Assembly: GCA_964035545.1 (NCBI GenBank)
Contig: OZ037766.1
Location: 6,859,722-6,923,721 of the forward strand
Source: Bugula neritina
Taxonomy: Eukaryota; Bryozoa; Gymnolaemata; Cheilostomatida; Bugulidae
Direction of reading: 5' to 3'
DNA: 64,000 nt
A model generated the notes under the pieces. The model had not been told where the DNA came from. It saw nothing but the letters and a program-made list of their open reading frames with translations, and ran no database searches. Positions 24,120-38,173 of this stretch are shown here, piece by piece (the first letter of the stretch is position 1; each line of letters starts with the position of its first letter). A program made the translations under genes and the position numbers.

Positions 24120-24880
24120 ATTACTATTAGTATTATAATTAAGTTTGGTTAACCAATACTAATAGTAATACAATAATAATAGTAATAGACATAGTGATAG
24201 TAAATGTAATACTAATTTACTCTAATGCCTAACGCTAATGGAGTACTTAGTGATAGTCTTATAGTTATACTTATAACATTAACTTGACGATATTCAATTT
24301 CAAACTGATACTATAACTATTGCCATTGGTATTGCCATTGGTATTACTATTACTATTAGTATCACTATACTATTAGTATTAGTATATAACATATTGATAT
24401 TGATATTATCCTTATTACTATTACTATTAGTATTACTATTAGTATTACTATTACTATTAGTATTAGTAATACTACTCAATCTCAAAGTCATAATGATATA
24501 TTGATAGTCTTTGTCCCTGTGATCGTCACTGTCAGTACGAGTATTACTATTGTTATTAATACTATAATTATAATAATTGACCGAATCATTGAATATGATG
24601 GTGCATGAGTATGGCTATGAGTATGAGTATCACTATCACTATCAGTATGAGTATGACTATGAGTATCAGTATGAGTATGTATTTACAATTTAGTTTTACT
24701 ATTTTAATTTAATTTTATTTGTATGCTTCCAAGTTTTATTGATTATTCATTTCTGATTTGACACAGATTTCTGTCATTTCTGCAGACGCAGTAGAGTATA
24801 GACGTAGTCGTAGAACTAAAAGTAAAAGTAGAAGTAGAAGTAGATCAGAAGCTAAAACTAAAAGTAAAAGTAAAAGTCAG
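24120..24880. repeat. palindromic-word repeat island 3
   Basis: The island contains ATTACTATTAGTATTAC runs (24300-24480), CTATGAGTATGAGTATCACT and CTATCAGTATGAGTATGAC words (24605-24680), and a trailing block of AAAAGTAAAAGTAGAAG words (24800-24880). It has the same vocabulary as the other islands. It lies about 0.5-1.25 kb upstream of the FKBP3 start codon. A minus-strand frame inside it (Thr/Asn/Ile repeats) is a repeat product. Confidence 0.75.
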
Positions 24881-26689
24881 ATTGAGATTTATGAATATTA
24901 AGTTCAACAACCATAACATTTTGATTTGGTGGTATGAAAACATTACAAAAATCAAACCAACTAAAAATCATGAGGATGAACACATGGTGATCATGATGGT
25001 CGCCATAGCTATAATTCTATGACCTATTCGAATGAAAACGCATGGTGTTGAGGCATGGTTGGAAATCAGACAAGGGAGCGTACGTGCGTCACGCGGGATT
25101 AAAATTGGTCGGCTATGGTAAAAATTGGAGTTATCTTTCGAGCGTAGAAATCTGCTTTTGTTTTAGACATGATAACTCTTAAATTATGACAAGTTTTTCA
25201 AACATACGTTTTTGTAAATTATACTATAAAAATTAGTCCTCATTTTCTATTATAAAGCAGCTGGTGCTTCGTATTGCACAGCATATACTGCAATGTATGC
25301 CAAACTGGTACAGTTTAGATTTCGATATAATTAATGAAACCGGATCCACAAAAACATGTGGATTATCTGGTTGCAACTGGCAGTACAACCATTAATCTAG
25401 TGATCAAGATTGGGAAGTTGGTTAGTTATGTAACAAAAATCACTCTAAACTGTTGTTCCCTGCTTGATTTAATCCTATAATATTAAGTATTAACAGAGCT
25501 TGAACTTGGGAGCTTTGAGAATGCATGTGTGACAAGTTTATACCTTATCGATAAATTAGTAAGCCTTTTATGTTTTGAATAACAAATATTACTGAATATC
25601 ATTGAGTTTTTAGTTAATACAGCTTCATCCTTTGATTGTATGTTTCAACCATGCAAGTAAATGTTGAAACTGTTCTAGACATTATGATTGAAAGTGTGTT
25701 TTAAATGATAGTATAAAATGAACAATTACATGCCATTAGTTTCGTTATACAAAGTTGATATTTATTAATTTTAGTCTCATAAAATGCAACATAACTGATA
25801 CTGATGACTAAGCAGAGACACAAAGGAAAAATTGGCTTGGTCAATGTTTTTGGAGTTGTCTACTCTCTTTAAGAACTGTAGAATCTTCAGATACAATTCA
25901 ACTACTGTAGAACTTTTGTTCAACACAACTTTTAGCAACTATATAAATATGTAAGGGACACCAACACGTTTACATTTGATAACTCAAATATACTATGTAG
26001 CAATGCTATAATATGTCATCAAGGCCTTAAATGAAGATAATACCAATATACTAGTTCATTCTAGTTGATATTATTATCATTATATTATTATGTTGTTGGT
26101 CTGTTGATATACAAAAACAATAAAACCCTTCCCAATGTTTCAGTTATCATATAATGACCAGTTTATAATCCAATCATTTGATCCTAGTCAGCATTGTCTC
26201 ACAAGCTATATCACAATCTAACAGCATAATATATTCATATGGAAATAATTTCACACCTTTCTGATGTGATATTACATTATGACCAATAGTACTGAATGGC
26301 CTCTGTGTTATTAAAGCCATATTATATCAGCCACACACCTTCGAGCTTGTCATTAACACATGAAACAGTGATTTCATTTTACACGCTGATTGATTTCTTT
26401 TTCTTCAAAGGTAGACGTGAGTGTTAACTTAACACAGAAGTTAGAATCTATTAAACAATTTAGTGGTAGACTGAGCATCACAACAAAAGTACCACTATAA
26501 ACTTACACTTTATGTCATGACTACATATTATACATGGTTATTCACATGTGTGGATTATATGCTTAATGTTATATATGATTGCTTCATACCCCTATACAAC
26601 AATTTGGTTCCAAAGTTGTTGAAATGCTAGCCATTTATATTTACTTTTTAGAATGCATTTCAAAATAAATTTTACACCTATATTTTATA
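24881..26689. other. non-coding stretch
   Basis: AT-rich sequence with no supported exon. A short CpG-containing patch (GCGTACGTGCGTCACGCGGG) at 25078-25097 stands out but has no identifiable function. Confidence 0.35.
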
Positions 26690-26787
26690 CACACACACGC
26701 ACTCGTACATGCACGCACATACACACACACACACACACACGCATGCACACACACACACACACGCACGCACGCACACGCACAAACACG
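26690..26787. repeat. (CA)n-type microsatellite
   Basis: Imperfect (AC)n with GCAC interruptions. Confidence 0.95.
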
Positions 26788-27098
26788 TATTATATATAAT
26801 AATATTTCCAACAAGAAGATATCAAGGATGCATCAAATAAACTCTCTTGTGTTTGAGAAGACGACTACAAACTATAAAAAGTATGCGAGACAGGCAGTCA
26901 TATCTTAAATCCCTTCAGTCATAAGTTTCATGTTTTTAGTGTTAAACATTCATAAATAAATAAGCTTGTTATTATCGAGGGCTTCAAAACAATCTTGACA
27001 GGTCAGGCCCAAACCATAATTTGTTTATGCAAAATATATAAAACTTGATTATATACAATGCAGTATGTAGGAAATGTCTTGAAGTTTGAAAATTATAT

Positions 27099-27150
27099 TG
27101 TGTGTGTTTGTGTGTGTTTGTGTGTGTTTGTGTGTGTTTGTGTGTGTTTG

Positions 27151-27182
<32 letters not shown>
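27099..27182. repeat. (GTGTGTTT)n and (GT)n compound microsatellite
   Basis: About six GTGTGTTT units followed by a GT run. It lies about 310 bp from the CA array and is complementary to it. Confidence 0.95.
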
Positions 27183-27188
<6 letters not shown>

Positions 27189-28590
27189 CAGGCTAAATTT
27201 ATATATGCTAGTAGCTCGCAGTTAAATAGAAGACATTAAACCCTCATTAATTCATGCTGCATATAAATATAGGTTACCTGAATTCTAGATTCTAAAAACA
27301 GAACAAGCATGCTGTTCATCATTAGGTATAAATAAGAGTATGTCATTTGACCTAACATCAAAGTTGAATATTTCGAGCATAAAACTGATATTACCAAAAC
27401 TAGCTTTGAAACTCCATACAATGTAGTAAAGCAGTGAGAGAAGAGCCCCTGGGCTTTTTAGATAATTATATATTTTGATAAATGTTTGTTTGTATGTACA
27501 GTATGTATTTCATAATTATTAGTAATATTTTAAAAATGTATATCAGTTATAATGATTAGTCATATTATATAACAGTTACTAGTTCTCATGCGCACTTATA
27601 TTTGCATTTTGGGTAGTAAGAAATATATATATAACATTTTCAAACTTCGATCCTTACTACTTAACTATGAGTAACAATACCACAATGGTGACAAGTAAAA
27701 CTGTGGGAAATTGTTGTTTTTGGTACTATATCCCAAATCATCAAGTTTATAAATGAAATATGAATAGTAATATTTTTATAAATAAAAAATAACTAAAGCA
27801 CACAAAATTTTCTTTAGCTCCGTATTATATATAATTATATGGGCAATTTACATTTTTCACTGAAACATTACATTGGAGTAGATGTCAGAATTTAGCCTGT
27901 AGCAAGTAGCCACTAAAACCATTTTCTCTTCCTCATGGTCAGTCACCACTTAACTCTTTGATGGTGAAGATTACAAATTTAGATGAAGTTCTTTGAAGAT
28001 ATTATAAGCTGAAAATGTAGTTCAGTATGGAAAGTCATTACCCAGTAAGTCTATGCATATTAAATAAATATGTCGGCATGTTCCAAATTAGAACAAGTTC
28101 TACATTAAAAAATCAATTTTTTTACTAGTTGAACAATAGTTTGGCAGCTGTGCTTTTCCAAAACTCAACAATGAGCCTGTGATCTTCCAAGTGCTTCGGG
28201 TGGCTTAAAACTCCCTTCTTACAAATTATTCTCAGCCATAAGAATAGCTTTGGTAAGAATCTTTATTCTGACAGACTACCTTTTCAGTGACCAAAACAGA
28301 ATAATTAAATAATTTTTTTCTATGTATAAATACTAATCATAATAAAGCACTGCATAATATGATGTCTTCTATAGATACTATTCGCTGGCATTATCTAAAT
28401 TTCTTATCACAAATGTATATATGTTTGAGAGCCCAACTGTAGACTATACACAGTAATAATAGGCAGCACGCAGCGTAATTCAATAGCATAGTGGCTAGTG
28501 GCTAGAGGCATCTACGTCAGACAGTCAGCATTGATCACATGACTAGCCCATTCACTTTGTGCCAGTGGGTGAATGAAAGCACAAGGAAAG
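27183..28590. promoter_or_regulatory. upstream region of the lectin-like receptor gene
   Basis: AT-rich sequence with no supported exon or repeat island. It precedes the receptor start codon. No defined promoter motif was recognised. Confidence 0.3.
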
Positions 28591-31500
28591 ATGGGACTGC
28601 AGTTACACGACACTCTCAGGCTTTTCGTTTCTATTTTATCTGTAGCTTCAATTATCTTTGAAATATCAGGTATGGTGCTGAAATAGCTATTTATTTATTT
28701 GTATAGAATTTTCCTTAAATTTGAACTTAAAATATATATGTTACAAGTTTTGGGGGTAAAAGTTTATAAAGCTATAAAATTCAGAAAAACTTTAAAACAA
28801 CATGTATTAATTTTTTTTCTGCAAAGAAAATTGCTATTCTATGACATTTGTTACAAATAATTTGGGCATTTTCTTTGAATGCTCCTCTAAAATTGTACAG
28901 AAATATATAATTTGGTCAGTACTGGATTTAACAAGTTCCTTGCTTTTGTAATATTTTGAAGGTGTAGTGATTTGCACAGTGCTTCATTTACGTATAAAGG
29001 AAATTTGAATCAAGTGAAAATAGTTACTTCGGATATAATACAATCATTTGATATTAGCTATTAGTTATATTGCATTATATAATGGCTTCCCTGTGTTCTT
29101 GTTCCTTATTTACTTGACCAAATTCCTGCCAATCATTTTGTAATGTGTTTTCAAGATGTCTAAACGCAGCCTAATTAGTTCTTACAAGTAGATAATTCTC
29201 TCTATATAATTATATCTAAATATCAACTATTGCAATTTTAGTTATAATATATTACATATATAAAATATATATTTTTTATACACTGACAGGGTAACTCAAG
29301 TTGTATAATATCAATAATATATAGAACTGGACATAATGTCATTTGGCAATAATAGCTTTGTAAATCTATAGTCGTGCAGGGCATTGTTTCTCTAAAACTA
29401 ACAAGTGGCCGCAATTAACCACATACTTTCCTTAATTAAATTGTGGTGACTATAAAAACCATAAAAAAACCTGGGGACTGCCAACCTGTTTTCTTTTAAT
29501 GACTGAATACAAACTTTCCTATATATCTGTATATTAGAGTAGCAGTCTAAAGTTTCCTCCACATTTAACATAGGTAGTCAATCCGCAGTCCGGCTCTCAG
29601 TATTTTAATAAAAATAGAATTTCTTCTAACAAATTTGATGCGACTTAACAATACTATAATCAAATAGAATGTGGCCAGCAAGTCAACCTTTCATAGCTAA
29701 TTGTGAAAGAATATTTTACTGCAGCCATTCTGATGTTTTTCAATTTCCATTTTAATTTTAAGACAGATTTGCAATGTTTTATACAATTCTATGATTTTCT
29801 ATAAATGGATTTACTGGAGTTGCTATAAGAATATTATAGAAACCTTTACAAGCAGCTTGTATTAAAATATAATTTAAACATGCTTAAAGTAGCAATTATT
29901 ATTATTGAAACACTTGTATATATGATCTATTGTATTTGTGAGATAAACACTCCTAGAAAAACGCCGTTCTTTTTTGTGTTTTTCTAATAACTTTTTGTAG
30001 GCCAATCAATAAAAGATACACCTTACCACGTTGACCAATACAATGGTGTGGAATACAGTGTGAGATACTGGCAATACCAATACACATGGGAGCAGGCAAA
30101 AGACACCTGTGCCAGGAAAGGTCTGAGTATAGCCAGAGTACCAATTCCTCCACTACTCATGGCGGATCTGGACTTCTTGTCTCAGTCTTACATAGAATCA
30201 GATGTGTGGATATTGGACGCCTCCACAAGCACACAGTGTAGCTCGCTGAAGAAACAGTGCAAGGATGGAAAGTTACGGACCTCAGCTCTCGGAACAACGT
30301 ATCAGTGCGAAGAAGAAGAGTGGGTGCCGGTGGCCAAGGAGTGCAGCGCTCAGCTACGTTATGTTATTTGCTCCGAAGGTAAGCTGTGCTCTCTCATTTT
30401 AGTTAAAGTTTCGTTACTCTCTGGTCTGAATATTTGATAGATGTGGGCGCCAGGCTTATCTTATTTGAGGAAGCTAGTTGCAGACTATTTGCAGATCAAT
30501 GCCCATGCTGCCAACTTATCATTCACTGTGCATGGTTGGTGAAAACAAAATCTAATAGAAATTGCTTTCAAATTTTTTGAAGTAATGTAGTTCAATTATG
30601 CAATAGTAGCTTTTGTCATTAAGCTTTTAAAGTAAATGGCTCTTTTTATATGTATAAACACATTACAACAATCATTTGAGTTTTAGGGAGACTTTGTTTT
30701 TTAATTTCTAAAAACTTTTTCAAAGAACTAGCTTGTATGTATGTATAGCTAGATATCTGGTATGCTCTCTGGCGTAAACAACTTCTTTGGGGAACAAATA
30801 ATATGTTTGATGCCAGATGCTTTGCTATATGCAATGTTATTCTAGCTATGGTGCAGATTTCTTTCTGCCTTATCTCAAGGTGGCTCAGCAGTCTGAACTT
30901 TGGTTTCAGCTATTACATAATATCTTACCAAGTTTCAGCATCTCAACTAAACAAAATCAGCCTGCTTGTCCATATTCGTCTTCTGCTCCAACCCCTTTCC
31001 ATTCAAACATAATAAGTATTTCCATACAAACTACATTTGAGTAACAGCTGTTGAAAAAAATAATGTTGGTTATGTGCTTGGAAAATCCAAATTTTGTTCC
31101 CCACATCACACATTTCAAAACTTCACAGGTGTTTTCCAAAGTTCAACTTTCTGAAAAATTAAAAACAACTTTTCAAGTCTCTAGAAGATTTTAAAATATA
31201 ACTACAGCTGACTACCTAAGTGACTAAAAATATATCTTTTTTTACATAAGATAAGATATAACAGTTTTTCAAATATAATTTTATTTATTCATGCATCATT
31301 TTTATTACTCCATTTATGTGTTTAATGTGGCAAAAAGTCCCAGATATAATAATATGCAGATATATTGGTTTTAGTTGATTTCACCAGAATAACACTTGAA
31401 TTTTGAAACAAATGATGACTGGTAACAAAACTGATATATTTTTGCTGTTTATTATTAAAATTTGCTACATTGAGGTATATATAACTTTTAGTAACTAGAC

Positions 31501-34500
31501 CTGGATATGATATAGCTTGCAAAATAATGTATGCAATACTTTCATCTACTTGGTGATCATTTGTCAACCTTTCTGCACACTCAGACAGTCTCTGAGTAAG
31601 TCAATCTACACACAGAATGTATCCATCAACAACATTGCTTACTATAAGTGTGGAAAAGTAGATTCCATGCCGGATGTTATCTCCCCAAGAATGCAGACAG
31701 TGCTGCCAGTTGTTGAATGATGTGGGAATATTCCATAGCGCATGGCCCATTGTATTTGTGTCTCTATAAATACTATGTATGGGGTGGATTCACACATTTC
31801 TGTGCAGCTCAAAGCATTGTAGTGTGGTCTTAGATGTAAGGGCATTAGAAAGTCTCCAATAATTCTAGCTCTGAGGAATTTACAACTGTATGCTTTCTAC
31901 ATTTCAAATGAATAAATATTTTGTATATGCAGCATTACCCCCCCATTCACACTTTGCCATATTGTATGCCATAACGTAAATTATCAGCCATTTTTACAAA
32001 TGTCTGAGCTTCCTGTACGATACATTAGGATCAAGCACTGCTTGATTCAAACAAGTTACGACCGGCTCCTATTTGACAGAAAAACTGTTGTGTTAACTCA
32101 TTGGATATAATTGTCCAATGAAGTGTCATAGATCGTACCTAATAGCAGACTTTGAAAACTTCAGCCGGACACATTCAAAATGGCTGACATTTTACGTCAC
32201 GGCAAAGTGTGAATGGGGGGTTAATTGCCTGCTAGTAGCTGACTAACGTGGCCAGATTTTTAACAGATATTTTTACTAACTTATGTAAGAGATGTGCTGC
32301 CAACATGTGCCAACATGCTGGCAGCAGCCTCAGACTGAGCTATTCAGTTGTGATATTTAAAATAATGGTCTGACTTGAAGGCATAACTGACTAATTCAAA
32401 AATTTTTACAATTTGAACAAGCATTATGGGAACAGTTATGTTAACGCTCAAAGTGATGGAAATTATAAATATGCATTTATCCACAGTGTTTGCAAGGTCT
32501 CATTATATTACACTTTCTAGCACTAAATTTCTCACATTCGCGATAAATGCAAGGTTAATATAACCTAGTCTGTTGAAGAACTGAAAAAAAACTTTTCCCT
32601 TACTATCCAGTTATAAAATTGCTTTGACACTTTTCAACACAGGACCACTTAATTGCAGTTTACTGTTATTTATAAAAGCTGATTTAGTGCAAATTAACTC
32701 CTGTAGAACTTCTTTGCTTGTTCTTTTCACATTGTAATTGAGTTATCTTCAAAGTATTTGTTGTCAGCAGAAACTGTCAAAAGTTGAGATCAATTGGACT
32801 TGTATAAGGTTATGCTTTAATTCAACGACCTACACACTGGAGGCTGCTTTTCTTTCCTTTTGCGCTGTGACACAAAATAGATTGATAAATTGGAAATGCT
32901 AATAGCTGCGAGGGATTTGCACAAATTAATAACCATATATATGAGGCTGTCACTGTGATTGTAAATGAGTATGTCAGTATAACTAATTGATTTCTTATAG
33001 TTTTCTCAAGTTATATAACAGCTACACCATATTAACCTCAGCTTTATCACATGCTCAAGTGATGAAATTGCCAACACATTTGATTGCAGACGTTCATAAG
33101 ATTGGGTCAAGTATTTTGAAAGCTAATTATTCTCCTAGCAGAAATAAAAACAAAAACATCTTCTGAAATACGTGTTGATTTGCTCAAGTGGAGTCTAACC
33201 TTACACAAACCCAGCTTCTGAATTTAAATGAATTTTTTTTATAAAGTTACAAAATTTCAAACGCCTAATTAGTACTACAAAAAAGTCATCTAGCAATTTT
33301 TCAAGAGTATATATTGAACTTATATTTAATTATTGAATTGACTCAATATCTGCATGACCAGAAGTTACTAGTCGACTGTATGTCTTATTGTGTAGGATAT
33401 TGTCAAACGTTGAGGAAGGAAAAACTGCAATAAAAGTGTTGATTATCAGAATATTTTCTCCACAAAGCAACCAATAACTAACTTTAACAGCCCAGAATCT
33501 ATACTGTCTCCGAATTATGTCTATTCTCAAGTTATTGACTTTATTGTAGGTATCAGTTTCATATACTTATAGTGCAATGAGCTCTAGAAAAGGAACTAAA
33601 CAACACCCCATTGTTTCTGAAACGATAGTAAATTAAAACACAAATTATAACTATTGGTATGCAACAGGTCATTACTTGATAAACTTGTTACATTCTTCTG
33701 ATAAGGCTAATCACAAAAAATTAAATATTAGATATAATATTTAGATGTAGGGTCAATTTTTTCTCAAAAAATGTTGCTAGCCAAATAGTTGAAGATATAA
33801 CTCATATACAGCTAGCTGCAGCGATATCTGACATTTACTATTATCTATCAAATAACTGAAATTACAAAGTTTAAAAATAACATGCAATTTTTCTTTTGCC
33901 AAGTGAATTTGTTAGCTAAAGAAACTCATGTGCTAAACACAATTATCAAACTGGAAACACTATCTAACTTTAAAAGGGTATACTGATCTACGTGAGCCCT
34001 AAAAGCTGACAATTGGAATATTCTAGAATAAAAGTGAATGTAACGCACACCAGTAGAGTAATACTGGCAGTGACAGCAATACTGTTGTGGATATCATAAT
34101 TTGACAAGTACCTGCAGTAACATCTGACACTTGTTACTATCTGTCATTTACTCAAAAATTTAGCTTATAATGAAATAATTTTCTGCACTGCTCAGTGTAG
34201 TTAGCAACTGTGCCAGATTAAATTTTCTGACACAAGCAAATTACAAATGTATACATGGTCTAACCTGGCATACAGTTTATATAACATAATTCTAACAGTT
34301 TTAGTGACCTTATTCAACTACCAAGCAGATGTTTACTAGTGAGCTAAGCAACTCAAAAATCTTTTAACACTATCACAAGTTCGATGTACTTATTGAACAA
34401 GCAAATTTACAAATTTCATATGATTGAGACTAATATTTTAGCATGAATTATTTACATGGTTAAAGCTCATTGAAAATTCATAATGTTACTTTATTGGAAA

Positions 34501-37500
34501 CTAAATCTATTGATTAAGCCTTAAGGCATGTTTATAACTTAAAAATTGGTGTTAGTTTTTGTATATTTTGTTTTTAATTACTAAGACTTCTAAAGATAGC
34601 ATCATATTATATATCTATTTAATTGAGCAAATTAACTATTAGGACGAGAAATGTAAATTATTGCTAATTTTTCAATTGGTATTTGGTTTGGAGGTGCAGT
34701 TTTTATTTTATTTTCAAGACAGACAGCTTCTCAAGCTAAAACTAATATTATTAAAAGATCTGCAATTTCTAACCATGAAATATAGCAACACTCTGTTGAA
34801 GCTTCAGTATGTCCATCTGAAACTTCACTGCTAATTATCTTATGAAAACTAAATGCATTGTTTTCTTTGCTGTGTATAATTGTTTGAATATGGCTTTAAT
34901 TAGGAAAATGCTCCACCAGATAAATCCAGCACAGCTAGTTTATCTGCAGCTTAGATTTCACTGAGCAGAGCCCTGCCATAGACAAGTATTTCGTATCCAA
35001 ATTCTAACTTACATTACTGCATCCTTTTTTAGCAATATCCTGTATCCACACATGTTGTAAAATTGCATATTTTAAATTTTATTATAGAGCAAAAGACAAC
35101 AACATCTTCTACTACAACAACCACAACTCCAACAACTACGCCAACAACTACACCTACTACAACAACTACAGCTACAACCACCACGACCACCACTACGCCA
35201 AGTACAACTGCTGCTACAACTACGCAAACTCCCAGAACTATCAGACCTGTTGTTGTTGTGCCTGAACAAACAAGTTCACCAACAAACAAATCAAGTAATT
35301 CACGAAAACTTGGACCAAAAACCGAACAATTTGGTAAAAATGCCGTGTCTTTCTTTTTGGCTTTTAAAAGGGGTGACTTAGGTTTATTAGGTAAGTGTGC
35401 TCTTCTTACATTGATATATACTTATTTTATCTACATGCCATGTAAATGCAAGTCTGATATAAATCCAGCACAGGATGTGCCTATGAGCTGGCCTGTGATA
35501 CAGCTATGTAGTTCCTATGAAATATGAATTGGAGCTGATGCTACACTTTGATATGCTAGTGATTAGATCAAGTCCTAAGGATTTCCTGCTCGCTATCAAG
35601 CTGTCAGTGACTCATGTAGCTTTCATTTTGTTGTATTTCATCATTTTTATGGTGCGAGCTAGACAACCATATGTAGACTATTATGTACATCATTTGTGTG
35701 CATATACATAAAAGATATTAAAACATGTAAAAATGATATCAAAAAATGTGTGTGATTAAACCGCTAATTTGCAGAGTGCACAAACATGCTTTAACATTGG
35801 TTGTAGCCAAATTTCCTTAAAATGCTACAGCTTCTTTCCGTATATTTATAAGACATACTTTTGCTAAAGAGATATTTAATTAGTGATTAAAATACTCACT
35901 ATATTGTGGTCTGCTATAACTTTCAGAGAAACTAAAACGTTTTACTTTGAATGATAATTTCAGCTCTTGATCTAAACAATATGCATTGATTTAGTCCTAC
36001 TTGAAGTGTGTCTAGTGTCTAGTTGCTGAATTGAAAGAATATTTAATTTTCTTATTAATTTCCTTGAAGAATGAAAATGAAGATGACAGATATGATACAG
36101 TTGCAAAGTTTATGTTATGAATAACCTAATCCTTTTATGTACCACCATAGAGATATCATTTAATTTAGTGGCATGAGAGCAATATTTTTATTTAGTATTA
36201 AATTACTTAATTGTATGTTTTGTTTGGCAGGCTTAGTAATGGCTGTTGTAACTGGCACCTTTTTCATAATGGTTCTGTGCTGCCTGATATGCTGCGCCTG
36301 CAGAAGGAAATCTAAATATAAACAGAGGAAAAAGTAAGAAATTATGTTACAACTTTCTTATAACTGATTATAAGGTGGCAGACGTTGACTGTCTATAATG
36401 TCACAGTATATATCACTGCTGAAATGCTTGCAGTAATAACATGAAACAAGTGCATTATGTAGAATCTCGATGTGGTGGTGGGCATAAATAGGGTTATTAT
36501 ACCATTCACAGAATTAAAGTTGATATGTTATAACAATAATACATAATATATCAATATAAGGAAACACAAGGTTTTTGTTGATGGTCCTATATTTTACAAT
36601 GATTATATTAGGTGTAGAATTTACATTTTGTATTTCGAGTTTTACAAGCAACAAGTCTGACATAAAATAACTGTATTCTATTCAAAGTTTGAAGTGAATA
36701 AATCAAATAAATCAATTGAGGAGAGTTGTAAATGACTCTGTTGTTAGATTTGTGATGGTAACTGTAACTGCTAACGTGACATGTGATGAAAGCTTTGTTC
36801 CACTTTCTTGAATGTATTTCCAAATAACTTTGCAAAAGTAAAAGCTCTCTCAAATTATATAGAATAGTTACTGTATGTTGTAGGCAGCAAAATTTAGATA
36901 TCGGTGCCGCTGCCTCACTTTTGATAAAATACAGTTCTTTCCATGTGCTGAATACAAACTTTTAATAACCCAGAGTTCACAACTTATGCCTTCGTCTGAG
37001 TGATGTACAGCTTGCAAAAGCAGATAAATGCACAGATAGAATAACACGGACCTTCTAAAGTTACACTTTAAACATAAATTGTTGACATAAAATTTCATCA
37101 TGGCCCTGGCATGTGGTAAACACATCAGTGTTCACATGTAAAGTCACATGCGTGGTGCACTAAATGCTGCCTGACCGACAGCCTTTTGTAATATTGTGTC
37201 GTCATATCAATGATTCAATTGGTTCTGCTATGCATTTATTGACACATATGTTTATGATTTTGTAGTTTAAGGACACAGTAAACAATTAATAGGAAATAAT
37301 TACATAGTTTAGTTTCTTTTAGAATCAAAGTAACCAAACAGCTAGGATATAAAATTGATTAGGATGATGATCATTTTTTGAAAAATATCCTCATTTGCTT
37401 CAATTTAATTCCTAATTTGTGACAATGATGATGGGTTATTGACAGCTATTGCTGATATAAATATATAGTTCAAGGAAAAACAACTTCAATTTTGTAAGTT

Positions 37501-38173
37501 ATGTACTTATAGGTATGAGCTAATACACGGGTTTTCCAGCAACACTATGGACAGGGGTCATAAAACAGACACCACTGAGGATACCAGTATTGAAGATGGA
37601 AGCAGCGATGGCCGTAGCCAAAGTACCAGACATGATGATGCATATGATGCAATGATATTTCCAACAATGCTACCCCCACCCCCATTGCTTGAAGAGCACA
37701 CAACTACAGCAAGCGTGTATGATGTAAGGTCAAACAACTCCTTACAAGATATAAACACACCCAGAAGATACAACACAATGAATGGAAGAGTTCCCCAACA
37801 GCGAGCCATTGACAATAGCGTGTACGCCTCTATCAACAGGCACAGGAATCCAGAGAATAGCCATTTTGAACTTACTAAACACCAAGACATCCCCTTACCA
37901 CCACCTCCACCCGAAATAGACCCCAGTATAGATTTAGTAGATCGCAATGGACACTCGCTATCTAGAGGAATGTCACAATGTAGTATAGCTGGCTGTAGAT
38001 CTGACACAGGAACACTGAATAGTAATCGTTCTATGCAGAGTAAGCAGAGTAGAAGATCAAGAAAAGAGTCGCCTCTCCCAACCACTCACACTCCTGCGAA
38101 AGGTCATGCAGCAAGGTCACAAAGAAGAGGTACCTATAGAGAAAGTATGGAGCTTGCTTCAACTAATTTGTAA
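28591..38173 (+). CDS. single-pass receptor: C-type-lectin-like domain, mucin stalk, Pro-rich tail
   Basis: Predicted type I membrane protein of 507 aa. Exons are 28591-28669 (signal peptide, hydrophobic core LFVSILSVASII), 30001-30378, 35088-35390, 36231-36333 and 37513-38173, all phase-consistent. Exon 2 (residues 27-152) is a C-type-lectin-like domain: TWEQAKDTCARKG, DVWILDAS in the place of the WIGL motif, spaced Cys, and a terminal LRYVICSE. No EPN/QPD or WND calcium-sugar motif is seen, so sugar binding is doubtful. Exon 3 is a Thr-rich, probably O-glycosylated stalk. Exon 4 is the transmembrane helix (about 254-277) followed by Cys and basic residues, suggesting palmitoylation. The tail has poly-Pro runs (SH3/WW/EVH1-type ligands) and tyrosine motifs, including an ITIM-like SVYASI at about 390-395. 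Orthology is unknown; an immune or adhesion receptor is inferred. Confidence 0.8.
31938..32220. mobile_element. MITE with terminal inverted repeats (PIF/Harbinger-like)
   Basis: A non-coding 283-bp element in intron 2 of the lectin-like receptor gene. Its ends are CCCCCCCATTCACACTTTGCC and the reverse complement, and the similarity continues inward (ACGTAAA...TCAGCCATTTT). It is flanked on both sides by TTA (31935-31937 and 32221-32223), a plausible 3-bp target duplication. Terminal G/C runs plus a TWA target fit PIF/Harbinger-type non-autonomous elements. Superfamily assignment is inferred. Confidence 0.8.

Noticed and set aside
24300-24491. 63-codon minus-strand frame of Asn/Thr/Ser and Ile repeats
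   Set aside because: It is a direct product of the ATTACTATTAGT simple repeats in island 3.
35029-35289. Minus-strand Val-rich and Ser/Cys-rich frames
   Set aside because: Antisense shadows of the Thr-rich stalk exon of the lectin-like receptor.
37558-38085. 175-codon minus-strand frame with hydrophobic stretches
   Set aside because: It is antisense to the receptor tail exon, whose phase matches the upstream exons and which contains the proline-rich motifs. The minus frame has no family match.
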